In this document: positions 1-8,560 of the stretch, piece by piece
Layout of the letters: each line of letters starts with the position of its first letter
Numbering within the stretch: position 1 is the first letter of the stretch
Assembly (NCBI GenBank): GCA_963522145.1
Contig: CAUQXI010000005.1
Location: forward strand, 1-64,000
DNA length: 64,000 nt
Origin: Mesorhizobium_B sp963522145
GTDB taxonomy: Bacteria > Pseudomonadota > Alphaproteobacteria > Rhizobiales > Rhizobiaceae
Direction of reading: 5' to 3'
Notes under the pieces: generated by a model
Seen by the model: only the letters and a program-made list of their open reading frames with translations
What the model was told of the DNA's origin: nothing
Databases searched by the model: none
Position numbers and translations under genes: made by a program

Positions 1-165
1 ACGATCAAGAGCGGCGAAAACACGCCTGTAGCGCTCACCGTGCCGGTGCCGGTCCACTTCACCTATGTCTCGGCATGGTCGACCGGCGATCAGGTGGTCC
101 ACTTCCGCGACGATATCTATGGTCGCGATGGCGTGGACGAGCTGAAGCTTTCCTCGCTTCTCTGA
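1..165 (+). CDS. L,D-transpeptidase (YcbB/LdtD-like), C-terminal end only
   Basis: The window opens inside a gene; only its last 54 codons are present, ending in TGA. The residues PVHFTYVSAW and HFRDDIYGRD are typical of the extreme C-terminus of the large YcbB-type L,D-transpeptidases, which make 3-3 crosslinks in peptidoglycan in the periplasm. The catalytic SHGC-type motif lies upstream, outside the window, so activity cannot be judged. A strong terminator follows 21 bases after the stop, so this gene ends its transcription unit before glyA. The family call rests on a short tail and is therefore only moderately firm. Confidence 0.7.
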   Translation, partial: TIKSGENTPVALTVPVPVHFTYVSAWSTGDQVVHFRDDIYGRDGVDELKLSSLL

Positions 166-186
166 GGCGGCCGGACGTAAATCAGC

Positions 187-216
187 GAGGCCGCCTTCGG
201 GCGGCCTCTTGCTTTT
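187..216 (+). terminator. Intrinsic terminator after the L,D-transpeptidase
   Basis: A 9-bp perfect stem (GAGGCCGCC / GGCGGCCTC, 187-195 with 200-208) closes a TTCG tetraloop and is followed by TTGCTTTT. It separates the transpeptidase gene from glyA. Confidence 0.8.
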
Positions 217-318
217 GGGCACCTCCACAGAAGCAAATTTCGAAAGCGCGCGTGGCAACGGCGGGATGCTCATGCTAGGGCGCAGCGCCACAGTCATTGC
301 AGCAAGGGAAGATCATCC

Positions 319-1629
319 ATGGCAAGCGATAGCGGGAACAGCGCGGCCAGCGGCTTTTTCACCTCCTCGCTTGCAGACGTAGATCCCGAGATCTTCGATG
401 CCATCGGCAAGGAACTCGGCCGCCAGCGGCACGAGATCGAACTGATCGCCTCCGAAAACATCGTGTCCCGCGCAGTGCTCGAGGCGCAAGGCTCGGTGAT
501 GACCAACAAATATGCGGAAGGGTATCCCGGCAAGCGCTACTATGGCGGCTGCCAGTTCGTGGACATCGCGGAGAACCTCGCCATCGAGCGTGCCAAGGCG
601 CTGTTTGGCTGCGATTTCGCCAATGTGCAGCCGAACTCCGGCAGCCAGATGAACCAGGCGGTGTTTCTCGCTCTGCTTCAGCCCGGCGACACCTTCATGG
701 GGCTCGACTTGAACTCAGGCGGCCACCTGACGCATGGCTCGCCCGTGAATATGTCCGGCAAGTGGTTCAAGGTCGCCTCATATGGCGTGCGGCGGGACGA
801 TCACCTGATCGACATGGACGAGGTGGCGCGGGTGGCGCGCGAAAGCCGGCCGAAGCTCATCATCGCCGGCGGCACTGCGTACTCCCGAATCTGGGACTTC
901 AAGCGCTTTCGCGAGATCGCCGATGAGGTCGGTGCCTGGCTGATGGTGGACATGGCGCATATCGCCGGCCTCGTTGCGGGCGTCGCGCATCCCTCGCCGT
1001 TTCCGCATGCCCATGTGGTGACGACCACCACGCACAAATCGCTGCGCGGCCCGCGCGGCGGCATGATCCTCTGCAACGAGGAGGAACTGGCCAAGAAGCT
1101 CAACTCGGCGGTGTTTCCCGGCCTCCAAGGCGGTCCGCTGATGCATGTCATCGCTGCCAAGGCGGTCGCGTTCGGCGAAGCGCTGCGGCCCGAGTTCAAG
1201 ACCTACGCGCAGAACATCGTCCGCAATGCCAAGGCGCTGGCGGAAAGCCTGCGCGGGACCGGCCTCGACATCGTGTCGGGCGGAACGGACAATCACTCCA
1301 TGCTGGTCGACCTGCGTCCAAAGAACGCGACGGGCAAGCGCGCTGAAGCGGCGCTTGGACGTGCAGCCATCACCTGCAACAAGAACGGCATTCCCTTCGA
1401 TCCCGAGAAGCCGTTCGTGACCTCGGGCATCCGGCTCGGCACGCCTGCCGGAACGACGCGCGGCTTCGGCGAGGCCGAGTTCCGCGAGATCGGCGAGCTG
1501 ATCGCCGAAGTGCTTGACGGGCTCAAGGTCGCCAACTCGGATGAAGGCAATGCGGCGGTCGAGGCGGCGGTGAAGCACAAGGTGGTGGCGCTGACCAACC
1601 GCTTTCCGCTCTATTCGACCATGAACTAA
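319..1629 (+). CDS. glyA: Serine hydroxymethyltransferase
   Basis: GlyA converts serine and tetrahydrofolate to glycine and 5,10-methylene-tetrahydrofolate in the cytosol using pyridoxal phosphate. The 436-residue product has the expected length. The PLP-binding lysine is K240 in the TTTTHKSLRGPRGG stretch, and the cofactor-contacting aspartate is in VDMAHIAG near residue 211. The N-terminal ELIASENIVS and the YAEGYPGKRYYGG signature are intact. The ATG at 319 has AAGGGAAG about 9 bases upstream. nrdR follows after 27 bases, suggesting cotranscription with the riboflavin genes. Confidence 0.98.
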   Translation: MASDSGNSAASGFFTSSLADVDPEIFDAIGKELGRQRHEIELIASENIVSRAVLEAQGSVMTNKYAEGYPGKRYYGGCQFVDIAENLAIERAKALFGCDFANVQPNSGSQMNQAVFLALLQPGDTFMGLDLNSGGHLTHGSPVNMSGKWFKVASYGVRRDDHLIDMDEVARVARESRPKLIIAGGTAYSRIWDFKRFREIADEVGAWLMVDMAHIAGLVAGVAHPSPFPHAHVVTTTTHKSLRGPRGGMILCNEEELAKKLNSAVFPGLQGGPLMHVIAAKAVAFGEALRPEFKTYAQNIVRNAKALAESLRGTGLDIVSGGTDNHSMLVDLRPKNATGKRAEAALGRAAITCNKNGIPFDPEKPFVTSGIRLGTPAGTTRGFGEAEFREIGELIAEVLDGLKVANSDEGNAAVEAAVKHKVVALTNRFPLYSTMN

Positions 1630-1656
1630 GCGCCGCAACACCTTATATCGACTCAC

Positions 1657-2121
1657 ATGCGCTGCCCGTTCTGCCAGTCGGAAGATACCCAGGTGAAGGA
1701 CTCGCGCCCTGCCGAAGACGGCGCGGCCATCCGACGCCGACGCGTGTGCCCGGTCTGCGCGGGGCGCTTCACGACATTCGAGCGTGTCCAGCTCCGAGAC
1801 CTCATGGTGGAAAAGCGCTCGGGCCGGAAGGTGCCGTTCGACCGTGACAAGCTGCGCCGGTCGATCGACGTGGCGCTGCGCAAGCGCAATGTCGATCCCG
1901 ATCGGGTGGATCGCGCCGTGAGCGGTATCGTGCGCCAGCTTGAAAGCGCGGGCGAGAGCGAGGTCTCCACCGACGAGATTGGCCGTTTCGTCATGGAGGC
2001 GTTGAAGTCGCTCGATGATGTTGCCTATGTCCGGTTCGCGTCCGTTTATCGCAACTTCCGCGAGGCGAAGGATTTCCACGACGTTTTGGGCGAGTTGAGC
2101 GGCGACGAGGATGCCCGCTGA
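1657..2121 (+). CDS. nrdR: Transcriptional repressor NrdR
   Basis: NrdR is a nucleotide-sensing repressor of ribonucleotide reductase genes. The 154-residue product has an N-terminal zinc ribbon with C3, C6, C31 and C34, an arginine-rich stretch before the second cysteine pair, and an ATP-cone domain from about residue 46 to 136. The length is standard. It lies between glyA and ribD, its usual alphaproteobacterial position, and its end overlaps the start of ribD by 11 bases, so the two are probably translationally coupled. Confidence 0.97.
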   Translation: MRCPFCQSEDTQVKDSRPAEDGAAIRRRRVCPVCAGRFTTFERVQLRDLMVEKRSGRKVPFDRDKLRRSIDVALRKRNVDPDRVDRAVSGIVRQLESAGESEVSTDEIGRFVMEALKSLDDVAYVRFASVYRNFREAKDFHDVLGELSGDEDAR

Positions 2122-3211
2122 ACGCCTGGCCACGGACCGCCGCTTCATGGCGGCGTCGATCCGCTTATCGCTTCGGCATCTCGGACTGACAGGAAGCAAC
2201 CCTTCCGTCGGCGCGCTGATTGTCGATGCTGCGGGCAGCATTGTCGGACGCGGCGTGACTGCGCTTGGCGGACGCCCCCATGCCGAGCGGCAGGCGTTGG
2301 ATGAGGCAGGCGAGCAAGCGAGGGGTGCGACGGCCTATGTCACCCTGGAACCCTGCGCCCACCACGGGCAGACCCCGCCTTGCGCGGAGGCGCTGATCGC
2401 CGCCGGCATCCACCGCGTGGTGGTGGGCGCTGCCGATCCTGATCTGCGCGTGGCTGGCCGCGGCTGTGCGATGCTGCGGGCCGCAGGCATCGAGGTCGTG
2501 GAAGGCGTGATGGCCGATCAGGCGGCGGAGGCTCTGGCCGGCTATCTGACTCGATCCTTGCGGAAACAGCCGCATGTGACTCTGAAGCTTGCGCTTTCGC
2601 GCGACGACATGATCGGACGGCTGGGCGAAGGGCAGATGCCCATCACCGGTCCGGTCGCCCGCGCGCAAGCGCAGTTGCTGCGCGCAGCAAGCGATGTGAT
2701 CCTTGTCGGAGTAGCCACGGCCATCGCCGACGATCCGCTGCTGACCGTCCGGCTGCCCGGTCTGGCGGATCGTTCTCCGATACGCGTGATCCTCGACAAG
2801 GATGTACGGCTTCCGCCCGAATCGGCGCTGGCGCAAACGGCCGCGCAGGTGCCGCTGCGGCTCGCGGTCGGCGGCAGTGCCGATCCCGCGCTGCGACAGG
2901 CGCTAGCCGCACTCCGAGTGGAGTTCCTTCCCGCCGAACTGCTCAATGGGCGGATCGCTCTGCCCAGGCTGCTGGCTGACATTGCTGCGGAAGGAATCTC
3001 CACCGTGATGGTGGAAGGCGGAGCTGCAACGGCGCGCGCCTTTCTTGTTGACGACCTCGTCGACCGGATCGTGCTGTTTCGGGGCGGGGTGGAGATCGGC
3101 GCCGGCGGTATCGTGTCGCCGGTCAAGTGGGGCGACCGCCCGAACGGCTTCACGCTTGCTCGCGACAGCCGTTATGGCAACGATCTTTGCAGGGAATGGG
3201 TGCGAGGCTGA
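2111..3211 (+). CDS. ribD: Bifunctional riboflavin deaminase/reductase RibD
   Basis: RibD carries out the deaminase and reductase steps after GTP cyclohydrolase II in riboflavin synthesis. The 366-residue protein has an N-terminal zinc-dependent deaminase with H57-A-E59 and the cysteine pair C82 and C91 (PCAHHGQTPPC), followed by a dihydrofolate-reductase-like domain from about residue 150, including the VEGGAATARAFL motif. It begins inside the end of nrdR and its TGA overlaps the ATG of ribE. No ribB/ribA gene lies in the window, so the pathway entry step is encoded elsewhere. Confidence 0.96.
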   Translation: MPAERLATDRRFMAASIRLSLRHLGLTGSNPSVGALIVDAAGSIVGRGVTALGGRPHAERQALDEAGEQARGATAYVTLEPCAHHGQTPPCAEALIAAGIHRVVVGAADPDLRVAGRGCAMLRAAGIEVVEGVMADQAAEALAGYLTRSLRKQPHVTLKLALSRDDMIGRLGEGQMPITGPVARAQAQLLRAASDVILVGVATAIADDPLLTVRLPGLADRSPIRVILDKDVRLPPESALAQTAAQVPLRLAVGGSADPALRQALAALRVEFLPAELLNGRIALPRLLADIAAEGISTVMVEGGAATARAFLVDDLVDRIVLFRGGVEIGAGGIVSPVKWGDRPNGFTLARDSRYGNDLCREWVRG

Positions 3212-3822
3212 TGTTCACGGGCATTGTTTCGGATGTGGGCCGCGTGTCGAAGGTTGAGCCGCTGGACCAGGGCCGGCGCTTCACCATCCAGACGCGCTAT
3301 GACCCGGAGAACATCGCCATCGGCGCATCGATCGCCTGCGCGGGCGTGTGCCTGACGGTCGTGGCGCTGCCGAAAAACGGCGAAAGACGGTTCGCCGTTG
3401 AAGCCTGGGAAGAAGCGCTACGGCTGACGACCGCCGCCCAATGGCGCGAAGGCACGCGGCTTAATCTCGAACGTGCGTTGAAACTCGGCGACGAACTGGG
3501 CGGCCACATTGTCGCGGGACATGCCGATGGTGCGGCCACGATCGTGGCCCGGCAGGAGGAGGGCGAGGCCGTGCGTTTCACGCTCGAAGCGCCGCGCGAA
3601 CTGGCGCGCTTCATCGCCCCCAAGGGCTCGGTCGCGCTGGATGGCACCTCGTTGACGGTGAATCGGGTCGAAGGCACGCGCTTCGATGTGCTTCTCATCC
3701 AGCACTCGCTTGCAGTCACCACCTGGGGCGAACGGCAGGCTGGAGACCGGGTGAACCTCGAGGTCGACACCATGGCGCGCTATGCCGCTCGCCTTGCGGA
3801 AGCTTCGGCTCAAGGGCTCTAG
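3211..3822 (+). CDS. ribE: Riboflavin synthase alpha subunit
   Basis: This enzyme dismutates two 6,7-dimethyl-8-ribityllumazines to riboflavin. The reading frame stays open 28 codons upstream, but the ATG at 3211 gives the canonical start MFTGIVSDVG and overlaps the ribD stop (TGATG). The 203-residue product has two tandem lumazine-binding domains; the second begins near residue 95. Repeated motifs such as GVCLTV and GTSLTV mark the two halves. A 120-base structured spacer separates it from ribH. Confidence 0.95.
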   Translation: MFTGIVSDVGRVSKVEPLDQGRRFTIQTRYDPENIAIGASIACAGVCLTVVALPKNGERRFAVEAWEEALRLTTAAQWREGTRLNLERALKLGDELGGHIVAGHADGAATIVARQEEGEAVRFTLEAPRELARFIAPKGSVALDGTSLTVNRVEGTRFDVLLIQHSLAVTTWGERQAGDRVNLEVDTMARYAARLAEASAQGL

Positions 3823-3839
3823 GCCTCAGATTCATGGGT

Positions 3840-3936
3840 GCCGCGCGGGAGCGCGGCGCTGAACGAAGATGGCGCCATGAGGCCCGCGGGCCTTGCGATA
3901 AGAATCCTCCGGGCCTAAGTCACCGGCCTCCCGGAG
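3840..3936 (+). promoter_or_regulatory. Structured ribE-ribH spacer with hairpin covering the ribH ribosome-binding site
   Basis: The spacer holds three consecutive inverted repeats: a perfect 7-bp stem at 3840-3846/3851-3857 with a GGGA loop, a short palindrome around 3880-3893, and a 7-bp stem CTCCGGG/CCCGGAG at 3907-3913/3930-3936. The last stem contains the GGAG that serves as the ribH Shine-Dalgarno sequence, so folding would hide it. The conserved blocks of the FMN riboswitch are not recognisable. A translational control role is inference. Confidence 0.4.
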
Positions 3937-3942
3937 ACTGGA

Positions 3943-4434
3943 ATGGCAACACAGCATACGCATACGGGCGCGTTTCTCGCGCCGGAACGGAAGACGCATC
4001 TCCTGATCGTCGAAGCGCGCTTCTATGACGGTTTCGCCGATGCGCTGCTGGAAGGGGCGAAGGCTGCCCTCGATGCGGCCGGTGCGACCTATGATGTTGT
4101 CACCGTTCCGGGCGCGCTGGAAATCCCCGCAGTCGTCGCCTTTGCCGCGCGGGGCGCCAACTCGAACACCGGTCGCGCCTATGACGGCTTCGTGGCGCTC
4201 GGCACCGTTATTCGCGGCGACACCTATCACTTCGACATCGTTGCGAACGAGTCGTCCCGCGCGCTCATGGACCTTTCGGTCAACCGTGCGATTGCCATCG
4301 GCAATGGCATCCTCACGACCGAGAACGAGGAGCAGGCCTGGGCCCGCGCGCGCCGCTCGGAAGGCGACAAAGGTGGCTTTGCCGCGCGCGCCGCGCTGAC
4401 GATGATTGCGCTCCGCGACCGGCTTGGAGCATAA
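3943..4434 (+). CDS. ribH: 6,7-dimethyl-8-ribityllumazine synthase
   Basis: RibH condenses the pyrimidinedione product of RibD with dihydroxybutanone phosphate to give lumazine, the substrate of RibE. The 163-residue product has the family motifs RFYDGF, VPGALEIP and GTVIRGDTYHFDIV, the last carrying the catalytic histidine. The family assembles as pentamers or 60-mers. The ATG at 3943 follows GGAGACTGGA, with the Shine-Dalgarno bases inside a hairpin. nusB begins 4 bases after the stop codon. Confidence 0.96.
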   Translation: MATQHTHTGAFLAPERKTHLLIVEARFYDGFADALLEGAKAALDAAGATYDVVTVPGALEIPAVVAFAARGANSNTGRAYDGFVALGTVIRGDTYHFDIVANESSRALMDLSVNRAIAIGNGILTTENEEQAWARARRSEGDKGGFAARAALTMIALRDRLGA

Positions 4435-4438
4435 GGCG

Positions 4439-4936
4439 GTGACCGCAACCGCCAACAGCGATCAGCCGCCGCGACAAGCGAACAAGCGCGGCGCAGCACG
4501 CCTCGCGGCCGTGCAGGCGCTCTATCAGATGGATGTCGCTGGCAGCGGCGTGCTGGAGATCGCGGCCGAATACGAGACGTTCCGGCTCGGCAAGGAAGTG
4601 GACGGCGCGCAATACCGCGAAGCGGATGCACAGTGGTTCCGCACCATCATCTCCGGCGTGGTAGCCGAGCAGAAGATGGTCGATCCGGTGATCCGGCAGT
4701 CGCTGACGGAGGACTGGCCGCTGTCGCGTCTGGACTCTACCTTGCGCGCCATTCTGCGCGCTGGCGTCTGGGAACTGCTCAAGCGCGAGGACGTGCCGGT
4801 TGCCGTGATCGTGTCCGAATATGTCGACATCGCCAAGGCGTTCTACACCGAAGACGAGCCCAAGCTGGTGAATGCCGTGCTCGACCGCGCGGCGCGGCGC
4901 TTGCGCGGCGAAGGTCGGGGCAAGGCGCCGGCATGA
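4439..4936 (+). CDS. nusB: Transcription antitermination protein NusB
   Basis: NusB binds boxA RNA with NusE (S10) and promotes antitermination of rRNA operons. The product is all-helical, 165 residues from the GTG at 4439, with typical motifs AAVQALYQMD and LVNAVLDRAARRLR. The frame is open further upstream inside ribH, but the GTG sits just after the ribH stop and gives a normal-length protein. The ATGA overlap at the end couples it to the following MFS gene. The ribH-nusB pairing is widespread in proteobacteria. Confidence 0.94.
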   Translation: MTATANSDQPPRQANKRGAARLAAVQALYQMDVAGSGVLEIAAEYETFRLGKEVDGAQYREADAQWFRTIISGVVAEQKMVDPVIRQSLTEDWPLSRLDSTLRAILRAGVWELLKREDVPVAVIVSEYVDIAKAFYTEDEPKLVNAVLDRAARRLRGEGRGKAPA

Positions 4937-6153
4937 ACGACGACGCGCTTCGGCAGGCGAGGCGCACCGCGCTGATCCTGGCGGCCGCGAGCGCGATCAT
5001 CGGATCGGCCTCCCCAATTTCCATTTCGATGGGCGCGCTTGCTGGCCACTACCTGCTCGGCCCGGACAAGACCCTCGCCACGGCGCCGATCACCGGCTTC
5101 AATCTTGGCGTGGCGCTCGGCGCGCTTCCCGCAGCCTGGATGATCAGACGTCTGGGTCAACGCCGTGGCTTCATGACCGGTACTGTGGCCACGGCCGTCG
5201 GCGGCGCGATTGCGACTGCGGCACTGTTCGCGGATCGTTTCTGGCTGTTCGCCTTTGGCCTGCTGGTGATCGGCTTCGGCGGCGCCTTCGTGCAGCAGTT
5301 CCGCTTCGCTGCCGCCGACAACGCGCCGCCCTCGATGAAGGCGCGCGCCATCTCCTTCGTGCTGGCGGGCGGCATCGTCACCGCCGTGCTCGGGCCGCAG
5401 ATCGTCATCTTCACGCGGGAACTCTTCGCGCCGGTGATGTTCGCCGGCTCCTTCGCATCGATCCTCGTGCTTGCTGCTCTCGGTGCAGTGGTCCTGAGCG
5501 GACTGCGCGAGAGCCGGATCATGTCCCATCATGAGCAGGCGATCACCCAGCCCGCGCGGCCATTGTGGGAAATCGTCACTCAGCCCCGTTTTGCGGTTGC
5601 GCTTCTTTGCGCCGTAGGGACCTACGCGCTCATGAGCTTCGTGATGACGGGCGCACCGCTCGCCATGGTCGCCTGCGGCTTCTCGCCGGATGACGCGACG
5701 CTCGGCATCTCCTGGCATGTCATGGCGATGTTCGGTCCGAGCTTCTTCACCGGTCGGCTGATCACCCGCTTCGGCGCAGAATGTGTTTTAGCGGGCGGTC
5801 TCGTACTTCTGATCGGCTGCGCAATTGTCGCGCTTTCCGGCATCACGCTCTGGCAGTTCTGGACGGCGCTGATCCTCCTGGGTCTCGGCTGGAACTTCGG
5901 CTTCATCGGCGCGACCGCCATGGTGGCAAACAGCTATCGCCCGGCAGAGAAGGATCGTGCGCAGGGCTTCCACGACTTTGTGCTATTCGGTTCGGTGGCG
6001 GCGGGATCGCTCCTGTCCGGCGTCGTGCTTAACTTCTACGGATGGAACATGCTCAACTGGATCGTGATTCCCGTCTGCGTGCTCTGCCTCGTTTCGCTGG
6101 CGCTGCTGATGCTGGATCAAGCGACCCGTTCGCGCACAGCTACAATCGATTGA
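4933..6153 (+). CDS. MFS transporter, substrate unknown
   Basis: The 406-residue hydrophobic product has about 12 predicted membrane spans. An MFS motif-A-like loop between helices 2 and 3 (IRRLGQRRGF) supports the major facilitator family. The frame extends upstream through nusB, but the ATG at 4933 overlaps the nusB stop (ATGA) and places the first helix near residue 15. Position behind nusB is accidental with respect to function as far as the sequence shows; the substrate cannot be deduced. A weak hairpin lies just downstream. Confidence 0.85.
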   Translation: MNDDALRQARRTALILAAASAIIGSASPISISMGALAGHYLLGPDKTLATAPITGFNLGVALGALPAAWMIRRLGQRRGFMTGTVATAVGGAIATAALFADRFWLFAFGLLVIGFGGAFVQQFRFAAADNAPPSMKARAISFVLAGGIVTAVLGPQIVIFTRELFAPVMFAGSFASILVLAALGAVVLSGLRESRIMSHHEQAITQPARPLWEIVTQPRFAVALLCAVGTYALMSFVMTGAPLAMVACGFSPDDATLGISWHVMAMFGPSFFTGRLITRFGAECVLAGGLVLLIGCAIVALSGITLWQFWTALILLGLGWNFGFIGATAMVANSYRPAEKDRAQGFHDFVLFGSVAAGSLLSGVVLNFYGWNMLNWIVIPVCVLCLVSLALLMLDQATRSRTATID

Positions 6154-6163
6154 AGCTGGCAGT

Positions 6164-6189
6164 GCGCGGGAAAAGCCGCGCCTTTGCTT
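6164..6189 (+). terminator. Possible weak terminator after the MFS gene
   Basis: A 6-bp stem GCGCGG/CCGCGC (6164-6169 with 6176-6181) with a purine loop is followed by CTTTGCTT. The T tract is poor and overlaps the hppA -35 box. Confidence 0.35.
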
Positions 6190-6216
6190 GACCTTGCGAG
6201 GCTCTTTTCGCATAAG
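6188..6216 (+). promoter_or_regulatory. Predicted sigma-70 promoter of hppA
   Basis: TTGACC (6188-6193) and CATAAG (6211-6216) are separated by 17 bp. The hppA start is about 100 bases downstream, leaving a GC-rich leader. Confidence 0.6.
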
Positions 6217-6319
6217 GCCGATTGTGGCGCCCGTGTGACTGTCGAGGCGCGCCCCACGTCTTCTACCAAGGGTCCGGCGAGGGGTTCGGGACCCGATCAC
6301 CATCAAGGAAATTCTGGCA

Positions 6320-8485
6320 ATGACAATGCTTTATGTCGTCATCGCCTGCGGAGTGCTGTCCGTCGTTTACGCGATCTGGGCAACCCAGTCGGTGCTGGCC
6401 GCCGATCAGGGCAATGCGCGCATGCAGGAAATCTCGGCCGCGATCCGTGAAGGCGCGCAGGCCTATCTCGCGCGTCAGTATACGACGATCGCGATCGTCG
6501 GCGTGGTGGTCTTCCTGCTCGCCTGGTGGCTGCTCTCGAGCGCGGCTGCGATCGGCTTTCTGATCGGCGCTGTCTTGTCGGGCGCCGCCGGCTTCATCGG
6601 CATGCACGTGTCGGTCCGCGCCAATGTGCGCACCGCGCAGGCAGCTTCCAACAGCTTGGCGGCCGGGCTCGACATCGCCTTCAAGTCGGGCGCCATCACC
6701 GGCATGCTGGTGGCTGGCCTGGCGCTGCTCGGCGTCGCCGTCTATTACCTCATCTTGATCGGCCCGATGGGATTTGCGGCCAACGACCGCGCGGTGATTG
6801 ATGCACTCGTGGCGCTGGGCTTCGGCGCCTCGTTGATCTCGATCTTCGCGCGTCTGGGCGGCGGCATCTTCACCAAGGGCGCCGATGTGGGCGGCGATCT
6901 CGTCGGCAAGGTCGAAGCCGGCATCCCGGAAGACGATCCGCGCAACCCCGCCACTATCGCCGACAATGTCGGCGACAATGTCGGCGACTGCGCCGGAATG
7001 GCAGCTGACCTGTTCGAAACCTATGCGGTGACGGTTGTTGCCACTATGGTTCTCGGCGCGATCTTCTTCGGCAGTTCCGAAGTGCTGGGCAGCGTCATGG
7101 TGTACCCGCTCGCTATCTGTGGCGCCTGCATCCTGACCTCGATCATCGGCACCTTCTTCGTGAAGCTCGGCTCGAACGGCTCGATCATGGGTGCCCTTTA
7201 CAAGGGACTGATCGTGACCGGCGTGCTTTCGGCCGTCGGCCTCGGCGTCGCGACCTGGGCCACGATCGGCTTCGGCGAGATCGGCGTGATCGGTGCCGAC
7301 CCTGCCCGCAATTTCGCAGGCATTTCGATCACCGGCACCAACCTGTTCATTTGCGGCCTCGTCGGCCTCCTGGTAACTGGGCTGATCGTCGTCATCACTG
7401 AATATTACACGGGCACCAACAAGCGCCCGGTGAACTCGATCGCCCAGGCTTCGGTGACCGGCCACGGCACCAACGTCATCCAGGGTCTCGCCGTGTCGCT
7501 CGAATCGACCGCGCTTCCTGCGCTGGTGATCGTCGGCGGCATCATCGCGACCTTCCAGCTCGCGGGGCTCTACGGCACGGCGATCGCGGTCACCACCATG
7601 CTCGGCCTCGCCGGCATGATCGTGGCGCTCGACGCTTTCGGTCCGGTGACCGACAACGCCGGCGGCATCGCCGAAATGGCGGGCCTGCCGAAGGAAGTGC
7701 GTCACTCGACCGACGCGCTTGACGCTGTGGGCAACACCACCAAGGCGGTGACCAAGGGCTACGCGATCGGCTCGGCCGGTCTCGGCGCGCTCGTTCTGTT
7801 CGCCGCCTACTCCTACGACCTGCAGTATTTTGCGGCGAACGGCGCGACCTATCCATATTTCGCGGATCTGGGCACCGTCTCCTTCGATCTGTCCAACCCC
7901 TATGTGGTGGCGGGCCTGATCTTCGGCGGCCTCATCCCCTACCTCTTCGGCGGCATCGCGATGACCGCCGTCGGACGCGCGGCGGGGTCGATCGTGGAAG
8001 AGGTGCGGCGGCAGTTCAAGGAGAAGCCCGGCATCATGCAGGGCACGGATCGTCCGGATTACGCCCGCGCGGTGGACATCCTGACCCGCGCCGCGATCCG
8101 TGAGATGATCGTGCCGTCGCTGCTGCCCGTGCTTGCGCCGCTCGTCGTGTATTTCGGCGTGCTGCTGATCTCGGGCTCGAAGGCTTCGGCCTTTGCAGCG
8201 CTCGGCGCCTCGCTTCTCGGTGTCATCGTGAACGGCCTGTTCGTAGCCATCTCGATGACCTCGGGCGGCGGTGCGTGGGACAATGCGAAGAAAAGCTTCG
8301 AGGACGGCTTTACCGACAAGAACGGCGTCCGTCATCTCAAAGGCTCGGAGGCGCACAAGGCTTCGGTCACCGGCGACACGGTGGGCGATCCCTACAAGGA
8401 CACCGCCGGCCCCGCCGTGAACCCGGCGATCAAGATCACCAACATCGTGGCGCTGCTCCTGCTTGCCGTGCTCGCGCACGGCTAG
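6320..8485 (+). CDS. hppA: K+-independent proton-translocating pyrophosphatase
   Basis: This integral membrane enzyme couples hydrolysis of pyrophosphate to proton export. The 721-residue product is very hydrophobic, with about 16 spans. The catalytic loop DVGGDLVGKVEAGIPEDDP and the DNVGDNVGDCAGMAADLFE block (split here by the 20-residue limit only in wording) are intact. The K+-dependence signature reads GNTTKAVTK, with lysine at residue 475 and threonine at 478, which marks the K+-independent subclass. It is a monocistronic gene between a promoter at 6188 and a strong terminator at 8511. Confidence 0.97.
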   Translation: MTMLYVVIACGVLSVVYAIWATQSVLAADQGNARMQEISAAIREGAQAYLARQYTTIAIVGVVVFLLAWWLLSSAAAIGFLIGAVLSGAAGFIGMHVSVRANVRTAQAASNSLAAGLDIAFKSGAITGMLVAGLALLGVAVYYLILIGPMGFAANDRAVIDALVALGFGASLISIFARLGGGIFTKGADVGGDLVGKVEAGIPEDDPRNPATIADNVGDNVGDCAGMAADLFETYAVTVVATMVLGAIFFGSSEVLGSVMVYPLAICGACILTSIIGTFFVKLGSNGSIMGALYKGLIVTGVLSAVGLGVATWATIGFGEIGVIGADPARNFAGISITGTNLFICGLVGLLVTGLIVVITEYYTGTNKRPVNSIAQASVTGHGTNVIQGLAVSLESTALPALVIVGGIIATFQLAGLYGTAIAVTTMLGLAGMIVALDAFGPVTDNAGGIAEMAGLPKEVRHSTDALDAVGNTTKAVTKGYAIGSAGLGALVLFAAYSYDLQYFAANGATYPYFADLGTVSFDLSNPYVVAGLIFGGLIPYLFGGIAMTAVGRAAGSIVEEVRRQFKEKPGIMQGTDRPDYARAVDILTRAAIREMIVPSLLPVLAPLVVYFGVLLISGSKASAFAALGASLLGVIVNGLFVAISMTSGGGAWDNAKKSFEDGFTDKNGVRHLKGSEAHKASVTGDTVGDPYKDTAGPAVNPAIKITNIVALLLLAVLAHG

Positions 8486-8510
8486 GCAGCGCCAAGCTGC
8501 TGGATCAAAC

Positions 8511-8542
8511 AAAAAACCCGCGGAGCGATCCGCGGGTTTTTT
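8511..8542. terminator. Bidirectional terminator between hppA and bamE
   Basis: A perfect 14-bp stem including an A6 and T6 tract (8511-8524 with 8529-8542) closes a GCGA loop. It can end both hppA on plus and bamE on minus. Confidence 0.9.
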
Positions 8543-8560
8543 GTTTCTGCCTCGGGTGGC

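Noticed and set aside
778..2241. Long minus-strand open frame opposite glyA/nrdR
   Set aside because: It is a high-GC mirror frame of real genes; the translation is rich in Arg/His/Ala with no domain.
3823..3942. FMN riboswitch before ribH
   Set aside because: The conserved blocks of the RFN element are not present despite strong secondary structure.
6263..8512. 749-codon minus-strand frame opposite hppA
   Set aside because: Antisense shadow of hppA; low-complexity Asp/His/Arg composition and no ribosome-binding site.
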